Shown: positions 35,620 through 45,654, counted from the first letter of the stretch. The stretch: 64,000 bases of DNA from Brevundimonas sp. UBA6550 (GCF_002434505.1 NZ_DJKE01000003.1:62001-126000); one strand, 5' to 3'. Program-made: numbers and translations. The notes: generated by a model from the letters alone, not told the origin.

Positions 35620-36921
35620 ATGACCGACACCATCTTCGCCCTCGCCACCCCGCCCGGTCGCGGAGCCATAGCCGTAATTCGGTTGTCGGGGCCGGCCGTC
35701 GAGGCGACGCTTGCCTCGCTGGGGGGGCATCGGCTCAAGCCGCGCATGGCTTCGGTCCGCAACCTGACCCACCAGGGCGCCACAATCGACCAGGCGCTGG
35801 TGTTGCGGTTCGTGGCCCCGCATTCCTATACCGGCGAAGACTCGGCCGAGCTTCATCTACATGGCGGTCGGGCGGTGGTGGAGGCCGCCAGCCGCGCCCT
35901 GATCGCGCTGGGCGTCCGGCCGGCTGAACCGGGCGAGTTCACGCGCCGGGCCTTCCAGAACGGACGAATGGATCTGGCCCAGGCCGAGGCGGTCGCCGAC
36001 CTGATCGACGCCGAGACGACCGCCCAGGCGAAACAGGCGCTGGGCCAGCTCGACGGGCGGTTGAGCGAAACCTACGCCGGCTTCCGCCGCGATCTCCTCC
36101 ACGCCCTGGCCCTCGTCGAGGCCGAGATCGACTTCCCGGACGAAGAGGTGCCGGACAATCTGGCGCGCACCGCCGGCCCGGTGCTGGACCGTCTGATCGA
36201 AGATCTGCGTCGCGCCATCGACACCGGCCGGCGCGGTGAGCGGGTGCGGGACGGATATCGCATCGTCCTGATCGGCGAAACGAACGCGGGCAAGTCATCG
36301 TTGTTCAACGCGCTGATCGCGCGCGAAGCCGCCATCGTCACCCCGATCGCGGGAACGACGCGCGACGTGCTGGACGCCGAACTGGTGATCGGCGGCTATG
36401 CTGTCACCCTGTCCGATACGGCGGGTCTGCGCGAGAGCGACGATCCCGTCGAGGCCGAAGGTGTCCGTCGCGCCCGCGCGCGGGCGGAACAGGCGGATCT
36501 TCGTCTCTGGGTGCGCGCGCCGGGCGACCCAGCGGGGACCGCCGCCGATTACGTCCGCCCCGGCGATCTAATCGTCGCGACCAAAAGCGATCTCGGCGAC
36601 CACGATTTCGGCGATGACGGGTTGAGTGTCAGCACGACGACCGGACAGGGGCTTGCCGCTCTGCATGACTGGATCGCCAGCAGGCTGGCGCGTGACCTTG
36701 CCGGTTCCGACTTCCCTGCCGTCACCCGTGAACGGCACCGCCTTCGTCTCAGTGAGGCGCTCGCCGCCGTCGAGACGGGTCGCGTCGCGCTGGATATTGC
36801 CCCTGAAATGGCGGGGGACGATTTGCGGCGCGCAGCCGAGGCCCTGGCGCGGGTGACAGGCGCTATTGGTGTGGAAGACATACTGGGTCAGGTCTTCTCC
36901 ACCTTCTGCATCGGCAAATGA
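35620..36921 (+). CDS. mnmE: tRNA modification GTPase MnmE (TrmE)
   Basis: With MnmG it makes the 5-carboxymethylaminomethyl modification at wobble U34. 433 residues. An N-terminal formyl-THF domain (MTDTIFALATPPGRGAIAVIRLSG) leads into helices, an inserted G domain with G1 GETNAGKSSLFNAL (about 219), G2/G3 TPIAGTTRDV and DTAGLR, and the C-terminal CIGK catalytic Cys motif. ATG at 35620. Confidence 0.97.
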   Translation: MTDTIFALATPPGRGAIAVIRLSGPAVEATLASLGGHRLKPRMASVRNLTHQGATIDQALVLRFVAPHSYTGEDSAELHLHGGRAVVEAASRALIALGVRPAEPGEFTRRAFQNGRMDLAQAEAVADLIDAETTAQAKQALGQLDGRLSETYAGFRRDLLHALALVEAEIDFPDEEVPDNLARTAGPVLDRLIEDLRRAIDTGRRGERVRDGYRIVLIGETNAGKSSLFNALIAREAAIVTPIAGTTRDVLDAELVIGGYAVTLSDTAGLRESDDPVEAEGVRRARARAEQADLRLWVRAPGDPAGTAADYVRPGDLIVATKSDLGDHDFGDDGLSVSTTTGQGLAALHDWIASRLARDLAGSDFPAVTRERHRLRLSEALAAVETGRVALDIAPEMAGDDLRRAAEALARVTGAIGVEDILGQVFSTFCIGK

Positions 36922-36938
36922 CGCCTTAGCCATACCGC

Positions 36939-36954
36939 TGTTTCACGTGAAACA
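36939..36954. other. parS site 2 (perfect)
   Basis: TGTTTCACGTGAAACA, the full 16-base palindromic ParB-binding consensus, lies in the mnmE-mnmG intergenic gap. Confidence 0.95.
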
Positions 36955-37013
36955 GCATCCGCTGTGCCCGCCTGTCACTGGCGAAATGCGCTGACTTGGC
37001 CTATGTGGCGCGG

Positions 37014-38894
37014 ATGAGCGATCCTACTGAAATCGTCTTCGACGTCGTCGTCATCGGCGGCGGTCACGCCGGCTGTGAAGCGGCTGCGGCATCCGCGCGG
37101 GCGGGCGCGCGCACGGTCCTGCTAACGCAGAAGCTGGAGACCATCGGCGAGATGTCCTGCAACCCGGCCATCGGCGGCCTGGGCAAGGGGCATCTGGTGC
37201 GAGAGATCGACGCCCTTGATGGGGTCATGGGGCGTCTGGCCGACGTCTCGGGCATCCAGTTCCGTCTGCTGAACCGTTCCAAGGGCGCCGCCGTTCGTGG
37301 GCCTCGCAGCCAGATCGACCGTCGCCTTTATCGCGAGGCCATGCAGGCCGAAATGGCCGCGACGCCGAATCTGACGCTGATGGCTGGAACGGCTGAGCGG
37401 TTGCTTCTGGAGGGCGACCGGGTGGTCGGCGTCATGACGGGTGCGGGGGAAACGATCCGCGCCGGCGCCGTAGTCCTGACCACGGGCACCTTCCTCAATG
37501 GCGTCATCCACCGCGGCGACGCGCGTATTCCAGCCGGGCGGCACGGCGAAGATCCGTCGACGGGATTGGCGGCCGACCTCCACGTCGCCGACCTGACCAT
37601 GGGACGATTGAAGACGGGCACGCCGGCGCGGCTGGACGGCCGCACCATCGCCTGGGACCGTCTGGAAATGCAGCAGGCGGACGAGACCCCCTCCGCCTTC
37701 TCCTTCATGACCGACGCCATCGCCGTGCCGCAGATCGCCTGCGGCGTGACGCATACGACGGAAGAGACGCACCGCATCATCGCCGAGAACCTGGGCGAGA
37801 GCGCCGTCTATGGCGGTCGGTTGTCGGGGAGGGGACCTCGCTACTGCCCCTCTATCGAGGACAAGGTGGTGCGCTTCGCCGACAAGACCAGCCACCAGAT
37901 ATTCCTGGAGCCGGAGGGCCTGGACGACCCGACCGTCTATCCGAACGGCATCTCGACCTCCGTTTCGGAGACGACGCAACTCGCCTTCTTGCGGACCATT
38001 CCCGGCCTGGAGGCGGTCGAGGTGTTTCGCTACGGCTACGCCATCGAATACGACTATGTCGATCCGCGTGAGTTGACGCCCTCTCTCGAGGTGAAGAAGC
38101 GGCCCGGCCTTTATCTGGCCGGTCAGATCAATGGCACGACCGGCTACGAGGAGGCGGCGGCCCAGGGTCTGATGGCGGGGGTGAATGCGGCGCGGGCTTC
38201 GGGCGGGCAGTCGCCTGTCATCCTGGGACGAGACCAGGCCTATATCGGCGTCATGATCGACGACTTGGTCACGCGCGGCGTGACGGAGCCGTATCGGATG
38301 TTCACCAGTCGCGCTGAGTATCGTCTGACCCTCAGAGCGGACAACGCCGATCAGCGGCTGACGCCCTTAGGTATCGACCTGGGCATTGTCGGCGAGGCGC
38401 GCCGCCAGCGGTTCGAAGCCAAGGCGCTCGCACTTTTGGAAGCGGGCGCTGTTTCACGTGAAACACTGTTTACGCCGAACGAGGCGGGCGGGCTGGGGAT
38501 CACAGTGAATGCCGACGGCCGGCGCAGGTCCATGCGCGAGCTGCTGGCCTTCCCGGATGTGACGTTGGACCAGTTTCTGCCCGCCGTGCCGCAGATCGCG
38601 TCCTGGGCCGACGAGGTCCGCGAACAGGTCGTCATCGACGCCGGCTACGCCAACTATCTGGACCGTCAATCGCTCGACGCCGAAGCTCTGAGAACAGAGG
38701 AGGCGCTGACCCTGCCGCTCGATCTCGACTATGGAGCGATCGGTGGGCTTTCCAACGAAGTGCGGGAGAAGCTGACGCGGGTGCAACCGATGACCTTGGG
38801 CCAGGCCGGACGGATCGAGGGTATGACGCCCGGCGCGCTGACGGCGCTGCTCGCCCATGTGAAGCGCGGACACCGCACGACGGTCGCCGCCTGA
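37014..38894 (+). CDS. mnmG: tRNA uridine-5-carboxymethylaminomethyl modification enzyme MnmG (GidA)
   Basis: FAD protein, partner of MnmE. 626 residues from ATG 37014. The FAD motif [40 protein letters not shown] and the signature [15 protein letters not shown] are clear. The C-terminal helical domain binds MnmE. A longer frame starts at a TTG at 36996. A perfect parS palindrome is embedded in the coding sequence at 38450-38465, where it encodes part of AVSRETLF. Confidence 0.97.
   Translation: MSDPTEIVFDVVVIGGGHAGCEAAAASARAGARTVLLTQKLETIGEMSCNPAIGGLGKGHLVREIDALDGVMGRLADVSGIQFRLLNRSKGAAVRGPRSQIDRRLYREAMQAEMAATPNLTLMAGTAERLLLEGDRVVGVMTGAGETIRAGAVVLTTGTFLNGVIHRGDARIPAGRHGEDPSTGLAADLHVADLTMGRLKTGTPARLDGRTIAWDRLEMQQADETPSAFSFMTDAIAVPQIACGVTHTTEETHRIIAENLGESAVYGGRLSGRGPRYCPSIEDKVVRFADKTSHQIFLEPEGLDDPTVYPNGISTSVSETTQLAFLRTIPGLEAVEVFRYGYAIEYDYVDPRELTPSLEVKKRPGLYLAGQINGTTGYEEAAAQGLMAGVNAARASGGQSPVILGRDQAYIGVMIDDLVTRGVTEPYRMFTSRAEYRLTLRADNADQRLTPLGIDLGIVGEARRQRFEAKALALLEAGAVSRETLFTPNEAGGLGITVNADGRRRSMRELLAFPDVTLDQFLPAVPQIASWADEVREQVVIDAGYANYLDRQSLDAEALRTEEALTLPLDLDYGAIGGLSNEVREKLTRVQPMTLGQAGRIEGMTPGALTALLAHVKRGHRTTVAA
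38450..38465. other. parS site 3 (perfect, inside mnmG)
   Basis: TGTTTCACGTGAAACA within the mnmG coding sequence; a full match to the ParB-binding consensus while remaining in frame. Confidence 0.95.
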
Positions 38895-39526
38895 TGCTGG
38901 ACGACGAAAGAGCCGCGTTTCAGACCCGCGCTCAAGCCACCCCAGCGCAGCTTTCGGATCTGGAGGCTTTTCGCATTCGGCTTGAAGACGCCAATGCGGT
39001 GATGAATCTCGTCGGGCCGGACAGCCTGCCGGACTTCTGGAACCGTCATGCCTGGGACAGCGCCCAACTGATGCAGATGGCGCCCGAGGCGTTGACGTGG
39101 GCGGACATTGGGGCGGGGGCGGGGTTCCCGGGCGTCGTCCTGGCGATCCTGGCCAAGGGCCGCGCCGACGCTCACGTCTGGCTGGTCGATTCGTTGGGCA
39201 AGCGATGCCGCTTCCTTCAGGAGGTGGTCGATGCGCTGAACCTGCCGGCCACGGTAATCAATGGCCGGGCCGAGGAGCAGCGGATCAGATGCGATATCGT
39301 GACCGCGCGGGCGGTGGCGCCGATGGACAAGTTGCTGGGTTATGCACAGCCCTACTTTGAAAGGGGTGCACAAGGTCTGTTCCTGAAGGGGGAGAAGGCC
39401 GAATCCGAGTTGATCGAAGCACGGAAATCCTGGCATTTCGAAGCGGAACTGGCCCCGTCGCAGAGCGACCCACGCGGCCGCATCGTGACAATTCGGAGTG
39501 TTCGACGTGCCCGCAGTCGGTCGTAA
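38894..39526 (+). CDS. rsmG: 16S rRNA (guanine527-N7)-methyltransferase RsmG (GidB)
   Basis: Methylates G527 of 16S rRNA; loss gives low-level streptomycin resistance in several bacteria. 210 residues, with SAM motif DIGAGAGFPGVVLAILAKG and NLVGPDSLPDFWNRHAWDSAQL upstream of it, then the Arg-rich RAVAPMDKLLGYAQPYF region. ATG overlaps the mnmG stop by one base and the 3' end overlaps parA by 20 bases. Confidence 0.95.
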   Translation: MLDDERAAFQTRAQATPAQLSDLEAFRIRLEDANAVMNLVGPDSLPDFWNRHAWDSAQLMQMAPEALTWADIGAGAGFPGVVLAILAKGRADAHVWLVDSLGKRCRFLQEVVDALNLPATVINGRAEEQRIRCDIVTARAVAPMDKLLGYAQPYFERGAQGLFLKGEKAESELIEARKSWHFEAELAPSQSDPRGRIVTIRSVRRARSRS

Positions 39527-40328
39527 GAAACAGCCCGCACGGGTTCTTGCCGTGTCCAATCAGAAGGGCGGTGTGGGCAAGACCACGACCGCGATCAATC
39601 TCGGCACAGCCCTGGCGGCCATCGGCGAGCGTGTGCTGATCGTGGACATGGACCCGCAGGGCAATGCTTCGACAGGACTGGGTGTTCCACGTGAAACACG
39701 GCGCGTCACCATTTACGACGTGGTCGTGGACCAACGTTCCATCGATGATGCCGCGGTTCAAACCACGGTGCCTGGCCTCTGGATCGTGCCGGCGGACGCC
39801 GATATGTCGGGGGTCGAAATCGAGTTGAGCCAGGCGGATCGTCGGTCCTATCGCTTGCGCGACGCCCTAAGGGCGCACGACGACGGCCCTACCGCGTATG
39901 ACTATGTGCTGATCGACTGCCCCCCGTCGCTGAACCTTCTGACGTTGAACGCCATGGCGGCGGCGGACGCGGTTCTGGTGCCGTTGCAGTGCGAATTCTT
40001 CGCGTTGGAAGGGTTGAGCCAACTGATGCGGACCATCGACATGGTCAAGCACAGCCTGAACCCGTCGCTAGAAATCCAGGGCCTTGTCCTGACGATGTTC
40101 GACCGCCGCAGCGCCTTGTCGGGGCAGGTGGCGAACGATGTCCGCGCCCATTTCGGCGACAAGGTCTATGAGAGCGTCATACCGCGCAATGTTCGCGTGG
40201 CCGAGGCGCCGTCCTTCGGTAAGCCGGCCCTGATCTACGATCTGAAATGCGCCGGCAGCCAGGCCTATCTGCGTCTGGCGCGCGAGGTCGTGAAGCGCGA
40301 GCGGCAACGGCTGAAGCTGGCCGCCTGA
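39507..40328 (+). CDS. parA: Chromosome-partitioning ATPase ParA
   Basis: A Walker-type ATPase that moves the ParB-parS origin complex to the new pole. 273 residues, with deviant Walker A KGGVGKTTTAINLG (from residue 20), VDMDPQGNASTGLG and the ATP-binding YDYVLIDCPPSLNLLT. The GTG at 39507 has GGAG eight bases upstream and is preferred over a GTG at 39498. A parS-like palindrome lies within the coding sequence at 39683-39698. Confidence 0.96.
   Translation: MPAVGRKKQPARVLAVSNQKGGVGKTTTAINLGTALAAIGERVLIVDMDPQGNASTGLGVPRETRRVTIYDVVVDQRSIDDAAVQTTVPGLWIVPADADMSGVEIELSQADRRSYRLRDALRAHDDGPTAYDYVLIDCPPSLNLLTLNAMAAADAVLVPLQCEFFALEGLSQLMRTIDMVKHSLNPSLEIQGLVLTMFDRRSALSGQVANDVRAHFGDKVYESVIPRNVRVAEAPSFGKPALIYDLKCAGSQAYLRLAREVVKRERQRLKLAA
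39683..39698. other. parS-like site 4 (one mismatch, inside parA)
   Basis: TGTTCCACGTGAAACA has one T-to-C change in the left arm of the consensus. It is inside parA coding sequence, 1.2 kb after site 3. Confidence 0.85.
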
Positions 40329-40354
40329 ACCCTGGAAGAAACGGAACAAGTATC

Positions 40355-41248
40355 TTGGCTGAACGACAAAGAGGTCTGGGCCGCGGCCTGTCGGCGTTGA
40401 TGGGCGAGAATGCGGAGGCGCCGGTGGCTGCCGATGCGCCGACGCCCGCCGGAGTGCGACGCGCACCTATCGAAAGCCTGAAACCAAACCCAGATCAGCC
40501 GCGCAAGGTCTTCCGTCAGGAGGACCTGGAGGAGCTGACGGCCTCGATCCGTGACAAGGGCGTGCTTCAGCCGATCCTGGTGCGCACCCAACCGGGCGAG
40601 GAGGGCGTCTGGCAGATCATCGCCGGCGAGCGTCGCTGGCGCGCCTCGCAGGCCGCGCGTCTGACCGAGGTGCCGATCGTGGTCCATGAGATGGACGACG
40701 TGGAGGTGTTCGAGGTCGCCATCGTCGAGAACGTGCAGCGCGCCGATCTGAATCCGCTGGAAGAGGCCGAAGCCTACCGGGTGCTGATGGAGCGGTTCGG
40801 TCGCACCCAGGACGCGGTGGCGGGCGTTGTCGGCAAGAGCCGCAGCCATGTGGCCAACACCATGCGCCTGCTCCAGCTGCCGGAGCGGGTGCTGTTCTAT
40901 GTGCGCGAAGGCAAGCTTTCGGCGGGCCACGCGCGGGCGCTGATCAATACGCCCGACCCCGGGCAGCTGGCCGATATAGCCTTCGTCGACGGCCTCAGCG
41001 TGCGTGAGACCGAGGCGCTGGCGCGACGGGCGGTCGAGGGGCCGAAGCCGCCCAAGGCCCGGTCCGGGGGCGCCAAGGCGGGCGGCGGCGGCGGATCGGC
41101 CGATGTGGTCGCCCTGCAGCAGGATCTGGCCGACGCCCTGGGGCTGAACGTCCAGCTGACCGACCGCGACGGCAAGGGCGAACTGACCATCCGCTACGGC
41201 ACGCTGGAACAGCTGGACGATCTGTGTCGTCGCCTGATGCGGGGTTGA
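40355..41248 (+). CDS. parB: Chromosome-partitioning protein ParB
   Basis: A CTP-dependent DNA clamp that loads at parS and spreads to form the partition complex. 297 residues. The basic N-tip AERQRGLGRGLSALMGEN (ParA-stimulating), then CTP-binding boxes QPILVRT, GERRWRAS and ENVQRADLNPLEEAEAY, are intact. The parS-reading HTH VAGVVGKSRSHVANTMRLLQLP and a C-terminal dimerisation domain follow. The start is a TTG at 40355, since the first in-frame ATG is inside the conserved N-tip. Confidence 0.96.
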   Translation: MAERQRGLGRGLSALMGENAEAPVAADAPTPAGVRRAPIESLKPNPDQPRKVFRQEDLEELTASIRDKGVLQPILVRTQPGEEGVWQIIAGERRWRASQAARLTEVPIVVHEMDDVEVFEVAIVENVQRADLNPLEEAEAYRVLMERFGRTQDAVAGVVGKSRSHVANTMRLLQLPERVLFYVREGKLSAGHARALINTPDPGQLADIAFVDGLSVRETEALARRAVEGPKPPKARSGGAKAGGGGGSADVVALQQDLADALGLNVQLTDRDGKGELTIRYGTLEQLDDLCRRLMRG

Positions 41249-41273
41249 GGCTGGGATGTGATAGGGTGGGCGG

Positions 41274-41456
41274 ATGACCGATCAGAACACGCCCACCGCC
41301 GCCGAAAAGCTGAAACAGGCGCTCGCCGCCAAGAAGGCCAAGGCGGGCCATGGCTTCAACGCCCAAGTCGGCGCCAAGGCCGAGGAGAAAACCGTCGCCG
41401 CGCGCAATGTCGCCATGGCTCAGCCGGCGTTCCGAAAGGCCTCGAAGCGGGGCTAG
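41274..41456 (+). CDS. Small basic hypothetical protein
   Basis: A 60-residue Ala/Lys-rich protein (MTDQNTPTAAEKLKQALAAK at the start, ending KASKRG), soluble, mostly helical. It resembles small conserved alphaproteobacterial proteins found after parB, but I cannot assign a named family. Its stop overlaps the convergent holA stop region by four bases. Confidence 0.6.
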   Translation: MTDQNTPTAAEKLKQALAAKKAKAGHGFNAQVGAKAEEKTVAARNVAMAQPAFRKASKRG

Positions 41457-42505
41457 AGCCCCAGCCGCCTGGCCCGACTGGCGATCTCCAGCAGCAGACG
41501 CTCTGCGATCAGTTGGTCGGGCATGCCGGTCGTTTTGGTGGCGACGTCGGCGGTGTTGATGCTGTCCATCACCTCGTCCAGCGCTTCCAGACGCCAGGAC
41601 CGGGCCTGACGCAGCATTTCCGCCTCCTGTTTCCAGAAAACGCCGGCGGCCTTGGCGGCCTCCTTGGCGTTCGCGCCATTGGCCTGCAAGATGTTGATAC
41701 GGCGTAGCTTTCCCAGATGCATGGCCGCGAACCGCACGGCCATGACCGAGGATTCCCCCTCGGCGAAGGCGCGTCTCAGGCCAGACTGGGCGGGGGCGGG
41801 GCGGGCGCCGAAGGCCTGGAGGGCGGCGTCGGACAGCGAGGCGTCGGGTTCGACGCCCAGGTGCTGCTCCAAGGCGTCCATGTCCAGTGTCCGGCCGGAG
41901 CCGGGGCCGATGAACAGGGCCAGACGCTCGATCTCCTGCCGCATCAGGCCGCGTTCGCGGGGCAGGCGGGCGACGAACCGATCCAGGGCGTCGGAGGTCA
42001 GGCCGACCTTGTCGCTGCCCAGGGCCTCGCGCACCATTCGGGCCACGTCGCCGGTCTCGTCCTCGTAACAGACGATGCCGACCGCGCCGTCTTCCTTTTC
42101 CGCCGCCTTCCGCAGGGCCGATTCGCGACCCAGCTGGTCGGCCTCGACCACCAGCATGGCGTCGGGATTATAGCCGCCCTGGGCATGGATCTTCAGCGCG
42201 GCGGCGACCGCCTTGTCCACGCCGGGCTTCAGCGCCGACAGCCGGATGCGAACCAACCGGCGCCCGCCCATCAGGGACATGGCCGTCAGGGCCTCTTCCA
42301 GCCGGGTCTCGTCGCTGTCGATGTCGCTGTCGGTCAGCACGGTGACGTTGAAGGGGTCGTTCAGGTCGGGCGTGACCGTTCGACACAGCGTCTCCGCTCG
42401 CTCCGCGACGCCCGATCGGTCCTTGCCGTGGATGACCGCCGCGCGGATCGCCGGATCGGGCGCCTTCAGGAAGTGTTCGATCTCAGGGCGTTTGGCCAGG
42501 ATCAC
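41453..42505 (-). CDS. holA: DNA polymerase III delta subunit HolA
   Basis: The wrench of the clamp loader that opens the beta clamp. 350 residues, with the N-terminal KRPEIEHFLKAPDPAIRAAV and AVIHGKDRSGVAERAETLC stretches and LLVVEADQLGRESALRKAAE-type middle typical of HolA. The C-terminal helical collar includes FAAMHLGKLRRINIL. The start is a GTG at 42505, overlapping the lptE stop by four bases. It is the third gene of the leuS-lptE-holA operon, an order common to many Gram-negatives. Confidence 0.94.
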   Translation of the reverse strand: MILAKRPEIEHFLKAPDPAIRAAVIHGKDRSGVAERAETLCRTVTPDLNDPFNVTVLTDSDIDSDETRLEEALTAMSLMGGRRLVRIRLSALKPGVDKAVAAALKIHAQGGYNPDAMLVVEADQLGRESALRKAAEKEDGAVGIVCYEDETGDVARMVREALGSDKVGLTSDALDRFVARLPRERGLMRQEIERLALFIGPGSGRTLDMDALEQHLGVEPDASLSDAALQAFGARPAPAQSGLRRAFAEGESSVMAVRFAAMHLGKLRRINILQANGANAKEAAKAAGVFWKQEAEMLRQARSWRLEALDEVMDSINTADVATKTTGMPDQLIAERLLLEIASRARRLGL

Positions 42506-42993
42506 GGGTTGGACAGGGCCTGCATGAGGTCCAGCCGGATCAGGCGAGCCAGTTCCGACGCCGCACGCTCCTCGCCGTCCTGCTGAGCGGCGATGGCGGC
42601 ATAGGGCTGGTCGGCGGCGGCGTAGGTGGTCGTGACCGTCTCCGTTCCGGTGATCGGCGCGCCGCCCGAGGCGGGGGTCAGAGTCCAGGTCGCCTTGACC
42701 GTCAGTTCGTAACGGGTCGCGGTGTCGTCGATGCGTCGGCCCAGCGAGCGGCGGTTCTGCTCGACCTGGGTGGTCAGGCGATAAAGCGGCGTGGCCGCCC
42801 GATCCCAGGCCAGGGCGTCCTCCAACTGCTCGCGCAGGCGATAGCCCAGCCGATCGTCCTGGGTGGTCACGACGATGCGGCGCAGCGACGACCCCACGGC
42901 CGGCTCGGCGTACAGGGGCGTGAACCCGCAGGCCGACAGGGCCAGCCACCCCGCGACCGAGGCCAGAACGGCCAGACCCGCCGCGCCCCGCAT
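42502..42993 (-). CDS. lptE: LPS assembly lipoprotein LptE
   Basis: An outer-membrane lipoprotein that plugs LptD and delivers lipopolysaccharide. 163 residues with a signal peptide and lipobox LALSACG (Cys near residue 22), then GFTPLYAEPAVGSSLRRI, the LptE N-terminal pattern. The position between leuS and holA is diagnostic. The ATG overlaps the leuS stop by one base. Beyond these features the sequence is divergent, as is usual in this family. Confidence 0.88.
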   Translation of the reverse strand: MRGAAGLAVLASVAGWLALSACGFTPLYAEPAVGSSLRRIVVTTQDDRLGYRLREQLEDALAWDRAATPLYRLTTQVEQNRRSLGRRIDDTATRYELTVKATWTLTPASGGAPITGTETVTTTYAAADQPYAAIAAQQDGEERAASELARLIRLDLMQALSNP

Positions 42994-45572
42994 CAGCCGG
43001 CCACCAGATTGACGATGCGGTCCTTGACCACCACGATCTTCTTCACGCTCAGACCCTCCAGCCGCGCCTGCACCGTCTCGTCGGCCAGGACCAGCGCTTC
43101 GACCTCGACCGGCTCCATGCCGCGCGGCACGCGGATTTCCGCGCGACGCTTGCCGTTGATCTGGATGGGCAGGACCACCTCGTCGTCGGCCGCCAGCGCA
43201 GCGTCCCACACGGGCCACGGCGCGTCCAGAACCATCCCGTCCTCGCCCAGGCGCGTCCAGCACTCTTCGGCCAGGTGTGGGGTGAAGGGGGCGATCAGGC
43301 GGGCCAGCGCCGACAGGGCCTGACGCCTGGCGTCGCCGCCGGCCTGGGCGCCGTCGCGAATGGTGGCGACGAAGGCGTAGAGTTTGGCGATGGCCGAGTT
43401 GAAGCGGAAGCCTTCCACCCCTTCGGACACGGCCTTGATGGCCTTGTGCGTCTCGCGCAGCAGTTCGGCGTTGGCCTTGTCCTCGCCGGCGAAGGCGGGA
43501 TCATAGGCGTCGAACAGCGACCAGGCGCGCTGGACGAAGCGGCTGGCGCCCTCGACGCCGCCGGGGGTCCATTGCACGTCGCGCTCGGGCGGACTGTCGG
43601 ACAGGACGAACAGACGACCGGCGTCCACGCCGTGGCTTTCCAGGATTTCGGCCGGGGCGACGACGTTCTTCTTGGACTTGGACATCTTCTCGATGTCGCC
43701 GATGACCAGGGTCTCGCCGGTCGACAACTGCCGCGCCGAGCGCACGCCGTTGTCGTTGCTCAGTTCCACGTCGGTCGGCTCGACCCAGGCGCCGTCGGGC
43801 CGGCGATAGGTCTCGTGGACCACCATGCCTTGGGTGAACAGGCCGGCGAAGGGTTCCTTGACCGACAACATGCCGGCGTCCGACAGGGCGCGGGTCACGA
43901 AGCGGGCGTAGAGCAGGTGCAGAACCGCGTGCTCGACCCCGCCGATATACTGATCCACCGCCAGCCAGCGGTCGGCGGCGGCCTTGTCGATCGGCGCGTC
44001 GGCGGTCGGGTCGGTGAAGCGGGCGAAATACCAGCTGGAATCGACGAAGGTGTCGAGCGTATCGGTCTCGCGCGTCGCATCCTCGCCGCACGACGGGCAT
44101 TTGACGTGTTTCCAGGTCGGGTGCCGATCCAGCGGATTGCCCGGCACGTCGAAGGTCACGTCGTCGGGCAGGACGACCGGCAGCTGATCGGCCGGAACCT
44201 CCACAGGGCCGCACGACGGGCAGTGGATGATCGGGATCGGGCAGCCCCAGTAGCGCTGACGCGACACGCCCCAGTCGCGCAGCCGATAGATGGTCTCGGC
44301 GCGGCCCTGACCGGCGGCCTCCACCCTGGCGATGGCGGCGGCCTTGGCGGCCTCCACGTCCATTCCATCCAGGAAGTCGGAGTTGAAGATCCGGCCCGGC
44401 CCGACATAGGCCTCGGTTCCGATCTCGATGGTGTCCACATCGTCGGGCTTGACCACCGGCGTCACCGGCAGATCGTATTTGCGGGCGAAGTCCAGGTCGC
44501 GTTGGTCGTGGGCGGGGCAGCCGAAGATGGCGCCCGAGCCATAGGTGGACAGGACGAAGTTGGCCGCCCAGACGGGCAGGGTCTTCTCCGGATCGAAGGG
44601 GTGGCGGACGCGAACGCCCAGATCGACGCCCAGCTTTTCGGCCTTCTCGATCTCCGCCTCGCTGGTGCCGGTCTGGGCGCAGGCCTTGATGAAGTCCGCC
44701 ACGTCCGGCCGATGTTCGGCGATGGCCTTGGTCAGCGGGTGGTCGGGCGCCAGGGCCAGGAAGCTGGCCCCGAACAGGGTGTCGGGGCGGGTGGTATAGA
44801 CCTCGATGGGATCGCGGGCGTGGTTCGGCTCACCCTCGGGCGAGGCGGGCAGGAAATCGGGCGCCTCGGCGATGGGCCACCACAGGGTCGCGCCCTTGAA
44901 CTTGCCGATCCAGTTCTCCTGCATCAGCCGGACCTTCTCGGGCCAGCGGTCCAGGGTCTTCAAGCCCTCGATCAGGTCGTCGGCATAGTCGGTGATGCGC
45001 AGGAACCACTGGTTCAGCTTGCGCTTCTCGACCACGGCGCCCGAGCGCCAGCCGCGGCCGTCGATCACCTGTTCATTGGCCAGGACGGTGTTGTCGACCG
45101 GGTCCCAGTTGACGACGCCGTCCTTGCGATAGACCAGGCCGCGTCGATACAGCTCCAGGAACCAGGCCTGCTGCTTGCCGTAATATTCCGGGTCGCAGGT
45201 GGCGAACTCGCGCGACCAGTCCAGCGACAGGCCCAGCAGTTTCAGCTGCTCGCGCATCGTGGCGATGTTGGAGTAGGTCCAGCCCTTGGGATGGATGCCG
45301 CGCTCCATCGCCGCATTCTCGGCCGGCATGCCGAAGGCGTCCCAGCCCATCGGGTGCAGCACGTCGAACCCTTGCGCGCGCTTGGACCGCGCCACGACGT
45401 CGCCCATCACATAGTTGCGGGCATGGCCCATGTGGATGTTGCCCGACGGATAGGGGAACATCTCCAGCACATAGTATTTCGGACGGCCGGCATCCTTCGT
45501 GACGAAGGCGGACGCCTCGGCCCAACGGGCCTGCTGGCGGGGTTCGGCGGTCTTGGGTTCGTAACGGGCCAC
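42993..45572 (-). CDS. leuS: Leucyl-tRNA synthetase
   Basis: A class Ia synthetase charging tRNA-Leu. The HIGH motif is in [20 protein letters not shown], a long CP1 editing domain contains the [20 protein letters not shown] segment, and KMSKS is present as [13 protein letters not shown]. 859 residues from a GTG at 45572, with AGGA six bases upstream. An ATG-initiated extension to 45644 runs through the leader hairpin described separately and is unlikely. Co-transcribed with lptE and holA. Confidence 0.96.
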   Translation of the reverse strand: MARYEPKTAEPRQQARWAEASAFVTKDAGRPKYYVLEMFPYPSGNIHMGHARNYVMGDVVARSKRAQGFDVLHPMGWDAFGMPAENAAMERGIHPKGWTYSNIATMREQLKLLGLSLDWSREFATCDPEYYGKQQAWFLELYRRGLVYRKDGVVNWDPVDNTVLANEQVIDGRGWRSGAVVEKRKLNQWFLRITDYADDLIEGLKTLDRWPEKVRLMQENWIGKFKGATLWWPIAEAPDFLPASPEGEPNHARDPIEVYTTRPDTLFGASFLALAPDHPLTKAIAEHRPDVADFIKACAQTGTSEAEIEKAEKLGVDLGVRVRHPFDPEKTLPVWAANFVLSTYGSGAIFGCPAHDQRDLDFARKYDLPVTPVVKPDDVDTIEIGTEAYVGPGRIFNSDFLDGMDVEAAKAAAIARVEAAGQGRAETIYRLRDWGVSRQRYWGCPIPIIHCPSCGPVEVPADQLPVVLPDDVTFDVPGNPLDRHPTWKHVKCPSCGEDATRETDTLDTFVDSSWYFARFTDPTADAPIDKAAADRWLAVDQYIGGVEHAVLHLLYARFVTRALSDAGMLSVKEPFAGLFTQGMVVHETYRRPDGAWVEPTDVELSNDNGVRSARQLSTGETLVIGDIEKMSKSKKNVVAPAEILESHGVDAGRLFVLSDSPPERDVQWTPGGVEGASRFVQRAWSLFDAYDPAFAGEDKANAELLRETHKAIKAVSEGVEGFRFNSAIAKLYAFVATIRDGAQAGGDARRQALSALARLIAPFTPHLAEECWTRLGEDGMVLDAPWPVWDAALAADDEVVLPIQINGKRRAEIRVPRGMEPVEVEALVLADETVQARLEGLSVKKIVVVKDRIVNLVAG

Positions 45573-45592
45573 GGTCGTCCTGAAAGTCGAAA

Positions 45593-45608
45593 AGGGCGCT
45601 GACGCCCT
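45593..45608 (-). terminator. Terminator-like hairpin just upstream of leuS
   Basis: AGGGCG and CGCCCT form a six-pair stem with a four-base loop, followed on the minus strand by TTT. It ends about 20 bases before the leuS start. It could end the DUF3576 transcript or act as an attenuator for leuS. Confidence 0.5.
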
Positions 45609-45620
45609 CCCGACTGAACT

Positions 45621-45654
45621 AGCCCGAAGGACGACAGCGCCCAAGAAGTAATGC
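45621..45654. repeat. Leader repeat unit 1
   Basis: On the plus strand, begins AGCCCGAAGGACGACAGCGC and ends AATGC. A similar unit lies at 45706-45743. The two share AGCCCGAAGG, the CGA-AGCGCC core and the terminal AATGC. Confidence 0.6.

Larger units (their letters stand above)
45574..45654 (-). promoter_or_regulatory. leuS: leuS leader with competing RNA pairings (candidate attenuator)
   Basis: On the minus-strand transcript, one segment GGGCGCUGUCGUCC (45642-45629) can pair perfectly with two later segments. GGGCGCUG pairs with CAGCGCCC (45601-45594), and GUCGUCC pairs with GGACGAC (45580-45574), which contains the ribosome binding site next to the GTG. The first pairing would also break the terminator-like hairpin at 45608-45593. 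Two mutually exclusive folds are therefore possible. Whether they regulate leuS is inference. No leucine-rich leader peptide is seen. Confidence 0.4.

Noticed and set aside
43275..45602. 775-codon plus-strand open frame opposite leuS
   Set aside because: Antisense shadow of leuS; repetitive Gly/Val/Asp-rich translation, no promoter or ribosome binding site.
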